A DNA stretch of 64,000 nucleotides from Gnetum montanum. Lineage: Eukaryota; Streptophyta; Gnetopsida; Gnetales; Gnetaceae. The DNA lies in contig MNCI01001980.1 in NCBI GenBank assembly GCA_015680685.1, forward strand, positions 234,209 to 298,208, given 5' to 3'. The position numbers were made by a program, and so were the translations under genes. Below the pieces are notes generated by a model. The model saw nothing but the letters and a program-made list of their open reading frames with translations, was not told where the DNA came from and did not search any database. Below, piece by piece: positions 10,693 through 19,721 of this stretch; within the stretch, counting starts at the first letter, position 1, and each line of letters opens with the position of its first letter.

Positions 10693-13351
10693 CTAAGGGT
10701 CTTTTACCGTCCATGCTAATGTTCCAATGTTTGATGGAGTTGGCACTTCCCACGGATAGGGTAGTTGCAGAAACATTTGATTGGCCTTAACATACCAAGC
10801 CGCGAACACCCGTCATTCCTCCTCATAGGCTCTAGCTTTATCCTTGTACTCTTGAAAATCTACTAGCCATCAAGCCAAGTCCATTGCAACACCTTCTATC
10901 CTTGGTAGATGGCTTTCACCACCTCAAGTTCAGAATTTGCAACTTCCAGTTTCTCCAATAGCTTCTTACGTTCTACAAATTCTGCTTCATATTTGATGTG
11001 GGTGGTTGCTACTTGCTGCTCAAGCTCCGTCCTTGGATGCCCTACTATTAACATGGCCAGGTTGGCATATCTTAGATTTGCCAACTCCATGTATTTTGTC
11101 AAATCCTAAATCTGCAGATCTCAGCTCTTAACTTCCACTTGGTGTCTAATATGACCCGCTAGTCAGTGTGTTGAGCACTGATAGCATTGATGTGGGCCTT
11201 GGCCATATGGATCTCCTTCTCAAGGATCTATTTGTACATCCCCACCTGATCTCAGAAGTGCTCCTTCAGCTTTTCATGCTATTTAGCCTCATTTTGCCAT
11301 GCACTTATCTCAATAGCTGACTTTTGATGAATGGCACGTACCTCCTTCATCGAGAGGGTTCGATTCTCTCTAAATAAATGGCTTACTTCTCCGTTGACAT
11401 GGATGAATTGTTCTCGCAGTTGATGGAAGTGTTCCTTGAAAACTTTCTTTTGCTTTTTCACAGTGGTCAACCAAAGGTTGTCCACAACAAGCTGCTTGTT
11501 TTCTTCTTGTAAGGCTTTGAGTGCCTTGATATGCGCATGAGTTTGCGCCTGTGCTGCGAAGGCATCCCAAACAGCCTTCTCTTTTTCATCAGCCACCCTT
11601 TTATTCTCTGTTATTAGCTTGGTTAGTTGCTCAATTCTAAAGTTATCTAGTTGATCTATGCGAACAAATTGCAGAGGGTCTCGCTGTGCTGCTTGTAAGG
11701 CCACGAGCTACTCTTGTAGTTTCTGCACTTCAGTTTCAACATGCTCGATCCTTACTTTTGTTAAGACTAGCTTCTCCTTTGTGGAAATGAGGTCTGACTG
11801 AATTACCGTAACATCCTGAGGGATGTCAAATAGAGACGTCATTACTTACCCTATTTGGAGTAATCGATCAAGTGCATCCTCATGTTTCATAGGAGTCATT
11901 GAGGTTCTGGCCAAAGTTTGAGCATCCCGTGCTCCTGTGAAGTCTGCCGATGGTACAACAGGTACATTGAAGGATTCTTTGATGTGATCAGCGACCACTT
12001 CTGTAGCTCCCGTGGCATTCTGGTGTTGCATGACCACCATAGTGGCCCCTTCACTAGTCTCTAACTGCACCTGGAAAGATGCCACGTTTCCTAAGATATG
12101 TTGTGACCATCTACTTTCCCCTCCTCTTGTGTGAACAGACATTTCACCCCTTATATGATCCAAAGAAACAGTGGGCTACATGGCATCATCGATGACACAA
12201 AAGAGGTTTGCATCATCACGACTTCTCCAACTGACTATCTCAATGATGGCCCTGAGATGGCTCATCGATGGTCTGTAGTCTTGCAGCGGTGGTGGCTGAT
12301 CCTAGCCTATGCTGGGCCTTGCTTCCTATTGTTAGCTGGGACCCATGCTTGGAGGTTGGCTGGGTCCTGCAAGTTGAGTTGCAGTTGGTCCAACCATCTG
12401 TTCTTCTTCTTATTCTGGTCCCAGATCTTCACCAGTGCTTTTCCTTGGAGCTGGCACCTTTAGTAATTCAGCATATGAAGCAGTCTGGGCTTTTCGAAGG
12501 ACATCATTGGTGTACCCCTGAATATCAGCATGTCGGCAAAGCTTTTTGATAAGACAAGGAAAAGGCAGCGCCATCTTCCCTATCTTTCATTCCTCAAACT
12601 ACCTCAGGATCTCCGTTAAATATAAATGGGGCAGGTTAGCATTAACTTTTCCCATCAGCATTGCACATCCTCTAACCACATACGTTGATATTCTTTTCAA
12701 ATCCTTCGTGGGGAAGAGGTGATATGTTTCAATTTTAAAGTAAATCCTCTCTTCCGTCGTCAACTCACCAAATGTTTTATCTCTGCCATAAGCCCTTTCC
12801 AACCAATCCCATCGCACATCGGGGTTTGAACAGGTGGATAACTAAGCAACTTTGGGCCCTGTATTTGGAAGGTTTAACACTTCTGAAATGGCCTACGCAG
12901 AGAAATCAACTGTCACACCACAAATATTGACAGTGGTGCCTTGCTCCCTATTGTGCCAAAATTGGTATGTCTCTCCTAAGTACTAGGCACAGCTTTTAAA
13001 GAGGGTAGGCCATAATGGAGATCCTTTAAGGTGATCCCTAACGGCCTTAGGAGCGAACTCTACAAAAGATTTGAAGTTCAATTCCACAATCACCACAGTG
13101 AATGTGGACTTTTCATGGATGGCCTGAACACAATCTTGGGGCAACATGAGATGTTGTCCCTATTTAGGCGTTGCAGTAGCTCCTCCTTCTACCTCCCCAG
13201 ACCGTACAATAGGAGGATTTTCTTGATGAATACTGAATGATTATTCCTCCTCTTCTGCATGTTGTCCGGTAAGATCTTGTCTTCCACCTCTTCGAGATCA
13301 TTTATTTCCACCTTGAGAAGGACCTTCCTGTTGTCCACGTTTCGAGGCCAT
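10693..13351 (-). pseudogene. Accessory ORF of element C (Athila-type transposon-protein domain plus coiled coil)
   Basis: On the minus strand the ORF starts ATG at 13351 directly after TGTAG. The N-terminus is short and basic (MASKRGQQEGPSQGG). Next comes a region with the pattern of the 'putative plant transposon protein' domain of Athila-like ORFs (VNICGVTVDFS near 12930, then RWDWLERAYG..., LPFPCLIKKLCRHADI, about 12820-12540). A Pro-rich linker follows, then a long Gln/Glu/Lys-rich coiled coil (about 12160-10890), and a Trp-rich tail (AWYVKANQMF...WEVPTPSNIG) ending in a stop at 10693. Several stops and frameshifts break it. The intact form would be about 880 residues. A diverged homologue is in element H. 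Its role is unknown; an env-like or structural role is possible only by position. Confidence 0.75.
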
Positions 13352-13380
13352 CTACAATCACACGGGGTCAAGCGTTAGTA
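13352..13380 (-). promoter_or_regulatory. 3' splice-site-like sequence before accessory ORF (element C)
   Basis: On the minus strand TACTAAC (13380-13374) is followed about 22 nt later by GATTGTAG|ATGG, the ATG being the accessory-ORF start. It matches the arrangement in element B although the bases between differ. This is a candidate acceptor for a subgenomic spliced RNA. Confidence 0.55.
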
Positions 13381-13835
13381 AGGTTGTTTTTAAAATTAAG
13401 TTATACCTTACTGCTTGCCTCAATTAATGATCTTATTTTATCTCCATGTGATCTTGCCTGAAAGATTGTAATAATGAGTCTGTGATACTTAGGTGGTTTT
13501 CAATTTTAATTTCCCAGTATGCCTAGGGTTTAAATGATTTTTGGGCACAATTATTCTAAGTGTTATAGTTAATTACCCTAGATGATGTCCTTTGGGCAAT
13601 GATAAATTCCAAAAAAGTTAGGCACTTTTCAGCAAGTGTTCCTCCCCCATGACTAAGTTGAACACTCTGGGTTCAAGTAGGTTCAGATGGAATTAAAATC
13701 GAAGTACCAGCGAGCGAGATAGAGGTTGAAAAGCAAAGGTGTCACATTTGCAAGTCATAGAGAAAAATTTGAAAACTCCCCCATGTTAATGGCAAAAATG
13801 ATGCTAAGTGTTGTGGGGGGAGGGGGGGGGCGTCA

Positions 13836-13930
13836 CCTATTTATAGGTTGTGGGAACGCGATATCGTGTATGATACATTACGTACGTGATATCACGTTGG
13901 TCGCAATATCGCATACGTGATATCATGGTC
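13836..13930 (-). promoter_or_regulatory. Internal palindrome array plus TATA box in element C
   Basis: On the minus strand three to four GATATC-type palindromes (ATGATATCACG, CGATATTGCG, TGATATCACG, CGATATCGCG) are followed by CCTATAAATAGG (13847-13836). This copies the U3 promoter design but sits inside the element, about 490 bp upstream of the accessory ORF. A CATGGGGGAGG tract follows at 13641-13657. Element B lacks it at the equivalent place. Confidence 0.5.
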
Positions 13931-14874
13931 CTAGTGACATGAGGCACAACAAAAATACTAAATTTTTAAAGGATTTTCTTGAAATCAACATTGTAAGCTG
14001 AGGACATTGGGCTATTATGAAGGAGTTCTAGGGTAATTCCATTAATTCGGAGGGCACAATTAATGATGATGGTGTGGATTTTATCAAGAAAACCTTGGGT
14101 GGTAAGAAAAAGGTTATGTGATGGTTCATGGAAATGTTGAAATTCAGAGGGGTAATAGTAAGGAAAGAATGTTATGAAAAATAAGCTGAGGGTGAGAAAT
14201 GATGTGTGTAAGCTATATCATAAGTGAAGATGACAAAAGATTACACATGTGGATCCTCCCCAAAGCAGGTTCCAACCTATAATGCCCTTGTGTGACCACA
14301 CTTAAAGTGTCCGTGGGCACTAGAAGGGTTAGATGTAATCCGCACTAATTCTAGAAAACACACACATGTAATTATCACCGGAATGAGATGAGAATTCTAC
14401 GCTACACGAGACACGAGCCACAATTATACGAATAGTGAGATAAGACGAACTATAGAAAGGGATTGTAGAGATTGGGACATGAGGTAATTAACCCAGGGCA
14501 TAGTGAATCTTGCATGTAAAGCATGATTGATGTGTCATTAACCCGTCGTTCCAAGATCAGGACCAAGTCCATTCCTCTAATCAGTGACATCGCATTGTTT
14601 CATCCCATGATGAATAACTTATGAGAGTACCATAACAGCAAGGCGTACGATCACTTGGCATTTTGTTCAAGGGAGAAGTGATTTTTTGTTTGTGGCACTT
14701 TGTTTTTTTTTTTCTTTTTTTTTTCTTTTTTTTTCTTTTTCCTTTCTCTTTTTTTTTGACTTATAAAAACGTAAAAAGACAAAAAGACAAAAAGATAAAA
14801 CAAAAAATTGAAAACTTGAAAAAAAAATTGAAAAAAAAAGGTTGTAAAATCAAAGAAATTGAAAAAAAAAATTA
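13931..14874 (-). other. Noncoding spacer of element C downstream of gag
   Basis: The spacer is homologous to 4588-5900 of element B (for example GGGCATTATAGGTTGGAACC on the minus strand near 14270-14300). It includes a long T/CT-rich tract at 14700-14760 on the top strand and an A-rich stretch to 14870. No coding sequence is supported. Confidence 0.6.
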
Positions 14875-16785
14875 TTAATCCTGCTTGTTATTGGAATGGG
14901 GGGTATGCCCCATAACTAAATGGTTGAGCATGGTGAGGATTAATAAATGGAAAATAAGGATCCTTGCATGTTGGAAATATTGGAACTTGGCCATACTTAC
15001 CCTGTTGGGGTTCACACACTTGGTTATAGTAAGCATAGTGGGGCAATTTATACGATGTAGTTCCCAGATAACGAGCTGACTCACTATGATATTTAGGACC
15101 GTTGGATGGTATGCAAGAATCAGGATGTTACCTTCCATGATTGTGTTCATTGGGCCATATGGTTGTTGGAGCATTAGTTGGTGGCCCTAATGAGGTAACA
15201 TGAGGTGTTGAATTCAAAGATAAGGGTGCACCACAATGTTGGGCTTATGCTGCGTCGGAGGATGCAGTGGCCTTGGAATTGTGTTGTCCCTTCCTACGGT
15301 CATGTTTAAAGAAGGGACACTTTTGATGTTGCTGAGGTCTCTCACTGCTGTTGGTAGTAGTAGCACAAGTAACATTTGTGGGTTGTTGCTGTGGTGCAGA
15401 TACCTTAGGAACAGTTGGTGGCGATGTAAAAAGAGGGAAAGGATGAGAATGTTGAAAATTAGGAGGAGTGTATGGTACACAAGATGGTGGTTGTGTTGAG
15501 GGCATGTGCTGATAGTATTGTGGAGAATAGTAATGTGGTGTGAGAGAGTAGGGTGGCCCAGTTTGGGAAACAGGATGTTGAACTTGATAAGCATTTGGAC
15601 TCGAATAATATGAAGGGTGTCTCGAGTGTAGGGATGGTTTCCCCCACAACTGGGATTGTTGCCACTATGATCGAACACAATATCTCTGTATGAACTCTAG
15701 ATGTAATGTGTTTCCCCAATGCTCATATAAATGTAACAAGATTGGGCATTGACCCTTGGGGTGATCGTACAGGCATATGTTGCATTCATATGTATGATTA
15801 GCAGTTGAGCACTTATTTCCTTCATTCCTTCTTTCCAAATGTCCGATGTTTTGTCCTGCTTCTTGGGTTGCCAAAACTCTATCACTAATAATATTGATAA
15901 CTTCTTCACACTTTTGATATGTCCATTCTAGCATCTTATTGATCTTTGCCTTGACTTCCTCTAATGATTGTTGTTGTATTGGCAAAGATGGTTCTTTCTC
16001 CTTGTGATAAGTTGATTTCTCCTTTTTATGATCATGGACCTTTGTTAAGTTGAGATTTTGGTCTTGTTGATGTTTTTCAACACTCTCCCATCTAGCCATT
16101 TCTCCTTCCTCTTTTGCTACCTGCTTAATAAGCTCTTGTAATTGATGGGTTCGTAGTTCGTATAGTTGACCTTGGGCATACATCCCTAGGGTCTCTCTTG
16201 TTTCATTACGTAGCCCATCAATGATATGGTACATTAGCCTTTCCTTGGAGAACCCATGGCCTGGACAGTTGTTTAACAGTGCATAATATTTTTCTAAGGC
16301 CATGTCCAAGGGTTCATGTTCTGCCTGTTTCCACCCTTGGATTTATTTCCTCAAGGCTGACACTCTTGCGTAGGTTTGATATCTTTCATTAAATAACTCT
16401 ACCATTGTTGACCAACGTCGTATTGAATTTTTTTTAGCGATCTATACCATACTTTCGCTTGGCCAACGAGTGTCATAGGAAAGAGCTTAAGTTTTTGCCA
16501 ACCGTTATCAATGTTGTTCCATGTACAGGCATCGTAGAAGGCTTGTAAATGTTGATGCAGATCTAAATCATAGCCTCCTGAAAAAGTAGGAAAGTTGTTT
16601 AAATCGAGATTGGGTAGACGGCTCTCTTTACGATGCCTACGGGAGATTCGAACAGCCTCTTGTAATTGCGTTAAGCTTGTAGTGGCCAGTAGGGGTTCAT
16701 CATCATCTTGTAAGTTATGCTTTCGTGCGTTGGGATGATGTTGCCTTTGTTTATGTTTATAAGAAATCTCCACCTCGGGTTGCAT
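14875..16785 (-). pseudogene. gag of element C
   Basis: The minus-strand gag starts at MQPEVEISYKHK (16785). It contains the retrotransposon gag core (HLQAFYDACTWNNID, WQKLKLFPMTLVGQAKVWY, then ALEKYYALLNNCPGHG and LMYHIIDGLRNETRETLG), a Lys/Glu-rich stretch and a CCHC-type knuckle CNICLYDHPKGQC (about 15790-15745). A long Gln/Pro/His-rich tail follows. The knuckle spacing is CX2CX3HX4C, one residue shorter than the usual CX2CX4HX4C. Frameshifts near 16400-16310 and 15665-15650 break it. The end matches the gag remnant of element B. Gag packages element RNA in the cytoplasmic particle. Confidence 0.85.
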
Positions 16786-16990
16786 ACTGCAATCTTCATT
16801 GTCATATAATTCGTTGGTTATCTAATGAACTCCAATCTGCATTATCGTGATCTTGTAGGAGAGGCATGGTTATGAAGTTGTGTGTGAATTTATGTGTGAC
16901 TGTTTATAATTATTTCTTGCTAAAAGATGTATCATTAATTCCTATACAGCAACCTTGTATGATATAACTAATCTAGATAATTAGCACCAT

Positions 16991-17007
16991 CCTCGGCAAT
17001 GGCGCCA
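16991..17007 (-). other. Primer-binding site of element C
   Basis: On the minus strand TGGCGCCATTGCCGAGG lies next to the 5' LTR end. It closely resembles the TGGCGCCGTTGCCGGGG primer-binding site of Athila/Tat-type elements, which is generally assigned to tRNA-Asp. It fixes the orientation of C. Confidence 0.8.
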
Positions 17008-17008
17008 A

Positions 17009-17683
17009 TAATAAGTGGCGAGGTACCCCTACACTCAACCATACAAAAAAAAGCGTTACACGCGCGATCCGGTTGAACTCCACAGACGAACTAGTTGTGG
17101 CACCTAAATAGTTAGCCTTAGGTCGCAGTTCGCTATCTTTCCACTTGGACTAGTATTAGCTTTGTCATATATGGTTTAGTCCAGAGTGAGGTCTATGATG
17201 TGTTCTAACCTAATGTTACTCCTGAAGGCAATGGAAAATAAGATTAACTAAGCTAGGAGGAAAGGGTGAGAGGGAATCTAAGCTAGCCTAAGTGCGATGA
17301 GCATCCATTCCTTGATTATCCGTACACATCTTGGACTTTGTGCACAACTACTACTGGGATTACCAAGTGTAGATCCTAGGTACGCTACTGGGTTACCAAG
17401 TAGTCACACTTAAATTCTCATAATCAAGTCGTACTCATTTNNNNNNNNNNNNNNNNNNNNNNNNNNNNNNNNNNNNNNNNNNNNNNNNNNNNNNNNNNNN
17501 NNNNNNNNNNNNNNNNNNNNNNNNNNNNNNNNNNNNNNNNNNNNNNNNNNNNNNNNNNNNNNNNNNNNNNNNNNNNNNNNNNNNNTAAGGAACTAAAAAC
17601 TAGATGCCTAAACTCATCTATCTACCTCTTATTTATAGATGAGGAGCCGCGATATCGCGGTTGCCCCAAATGATGACTCATCA
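17009..17683 (-). repeat. 5' LTR of element C, with sequencing gap
   Basis: The ends are eroded to TAATAAGTGGCG (expected TGATGAG) and GACTCATCA. An N run at 17441-17585 interrupts it. Only one CGATATCGCG palindrome is present (about 17649-17660), against four in the partner 3' LTR, followed by TATAAATA (minus, 17637-17630). The remainder aligns well with 9594-10413. Confidence 0.85.
17441..17585. other. Assembly gap (145 N)
   Basis: This is a run of unknown bases inside the 5' LTR of element C. Confidence 0.99.
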
Positions 17684-18650
17684 CATGGGTATGATGACAT
17701 GGACATGATAGATGATGTTGAATCGTGCCTTTATCTGCAATTGTATGATAGTATGTTAGCTTTATGGGTGATATGGTATGTGTTGTTTTGAGCATGCATA
17801 ATACTAACAATGGTTGTAGGTTGCCTTGTACTCCACTCCTCTTCTCTAATGTAACACTTGTCGACCATCTAGCAAGGAAAGTGTAAAGGCTTCCCACTCA
17901 ATTATGTATTGACTTGATTTAATTATAGGTGAAAGGCACAGGATCCTAGATGAGCATGGAGAGAGAGAGTAGAGGAGGGGAAAATTTTCAATGCTTGGTT
18001 ACTAGATATCCTTGTATGAAACTCTCTGTACTCTTCTATATTCGATGATGAAGTTTATGTGTTTTTGTATTTTAGCAGTAGTGCATAGTTTGATTTATGT
18101 AAAGACATACATTTTGATAAAGNATGAAGTTTATGTGTTTTTGTATTTTAGCAGAGTAGTGCATAGTTTGATTTATGTAAAGACATACATTTTGATAAAG
18201 TGATAGTTATGTTTAGTTTTTGGTGTGGTAGAAAATTTCTATACTGTTTCACCTTCCTAGATATCATGCTTCCATTCTACGATTACTTGATCCTAGGCAT
18301 CACCTTGCCCTCATTGGGCAGGGTGTTACAAGTTTTTATCTAAACATGTTTTCAATGAAGTTGAAAATTTCAATTTTTCAAAAATTAGAAAATTTGAAAG
18401 TTTTTAAACAATTGTGCCTCAGCATCAACATAAAAAAATAACCATTAAACAATAATTGGGTTTTTTTGATATACAGTTTTCGATACATTGAAAGCTTATA
18501 TAGGGTAAAGATGGAAATAGGTTGGAAACCAAAATATAAATTTTTTAGGACTCAGTGAACAACTCAAAAATTTCCAAAGGCTTACCAAATCAAAAATGGC
18601 AACTACTTAGATACAATCAAAGGAAATTATAAATTTCTGACGGAAATGAA
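17684..18650. other. Repeat-derived right flank of element C
   Basis: No gene is supported. About 75 bp (ATGAAGTTTATGTG...TTTTGATAAAG) are duplicated on either side of a single N at 18123 (18048-18122 and 18124-18200), most likely an assembly overlap. The sequence GGGCAGGGTGTTACA at 18317-18331 resembles the 3' end of chromovirus-type LTRs, so an old LTR may extend through here; no second end was found. Confidence 0.45.
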
Positions 18651-18870
18651 ATTAGAAACCATGCTTATCTGATTGGTCACTTTGGCTTCATTACCGACAA
18701 TAAAATAATAAAAATAATAATAAAAATTTTGCATCGCCTAGATGGAGCCAGAAGGGCCCAATTAGAAACCATGCTTATCTGATTGGTCACTTTGGCTTCA
18801 TTATCTACAATAAAATAATAATAATAATAATAAAAATTTTGCATCGCCTAGATGGAGCCAGAAGGGCCCA
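18651..18870. repeat. 110-bp tandem duplication upstream of the CMT gene
   Basis: There are two near-identical head-to-tail copies (18651-18760 and 18761-18870), each starting ATTAGAAACCATGC and ending GAAGGGCCCA. Each holds an AT-rich (AATAAT)n microsatellite that differs slightly between copies. They lie 0.85-1.07 kb upstream of the CMT start codon. Confidence 0.92.
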
Positions 18871-18941
18871 GCAGCGGGCTATTGGCCAGTCCTCCTTCAC
18901 TTGTGCACATGCTACGGTCCACGTCCTGCAATAGGGGGAGT

Positions 18942-18955
18942 CGATCACGTGATCG
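18942..18955. promoter_or_regulatory. 14-bp perfect palindrome with G-box core
   Basis: CGATCACGTGATCG is its own reverse complement and contains CACGTG, the G-box bound by plant bZIP and bHLH dimers. It lies about 770 bp upstream of the CMT ATG. A TGACGTAA motif follows at about 18990. Binding is inferred. Confidence 0.5.
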
Positions 18956-19306
18956 GAAGGCAACGAAAGAATTTAATTACCCAAAGTGTTGACGTAATTA
19001 CATTTATTTTCACCTAAAAAGCACACTTATTGACTCGAATGGAAGAACATGATCCAGGGATTTAAAGCCGAGGAAAAGTCAGGGCTGTGAGGGTAGACGA
19101 CGACGGATAAGTTATCCCAAGCAGTTAAAAACCAAAGCATATACATACATACATCATCGCAAGCACTTCCATTAACCCTGCCCCTGCTATGCTGTGCCGT
19201 CGTTACCCAGCCTCCCCCAACGGTCATGATCGCTTGCTGGCTCCCCTAGTAATTATCCGCTTTTTTTCATTAATTTTGGTTACATCATCTTCTTCATGCT
19301 TCCGGT

Positions 19307-19314
19307 TTTCCCGC
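19307..19314 (+). promoter_or_regulatory. E2F-type site upstream of the CMT gene
   Basis: TTTCCCGC matches the plant E2F consensus TTTSSCGC and is part of GGTTTTCCCGCTTTT. It lies about 410 bp upstream of the ATG in a pyrimidine-rich region likely to include the transcription start. Maintenance methyltransferase genes are S-phase expressed, so E2F control would make sense. No experimental support can come from sequence alone. Confidence 0.5.
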
Positions 19315-19721
19315 TTTTTCCAATGTTTTGAAGATTTGGCCGAGGCCGGGCCTATATTAGCGCAGCACAGGTTTGCGTGTCATCGCCGTTCCCCGCATCA
19401 AATCTCTCTCTTTCCCTCTTCCGTCTGTCGCTGTGACGACAGTAGCATTTGCAGGGGAAGCAGGGTTGTGAGGTTCGTCAGCATTCGTTCGTTCGTTCGT
19501 TAGGGCAACGCGAGCTTCATTGAACTTTCTTCAGAAGCGTTGCTTTAGCCATTTTTGGAAGCAGCCGCGTCTCTGCTGTTTTTCCGTCACCACAAGCACG
19601 CGCACGACGCGCATTTCCACCCGTTTTGCATCTGCTTTTGCTGAAACCCTCCGTAACATTGTTGCTGTTGCTTGCTTTGGCGTGATCATCCTCTGTACTA
19701 GGGTTTTCTTCCGTCTCCGTA

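Larger units (their letters stand above)
9594..17683 (-). mobile_element. Element C: two-LTR Ty3/gypsy derivative with gag and accessory ORF but no pol
   Basis: Read on the minus strand the order is 5' LTR (17683-17009), tRNA primer-binding site, gag (16785-14875), spacer with an internal palindrome/TATA block, accessory ORF (13351-10693), polypurine tract and 3' LTR (10413-9594). There is no protease, RT, RNase H or integrase in the 6.6-kb interior, so it depended on another element for replication, like the gag-only 'TR-GAG' class. Flanking pentamers CATGA (9589-9593) and CATGG (17684-17688) fit a 5-bp target-site duplication with one transition. Element B shows the same layout where visible. 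Confidence 0.85.
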
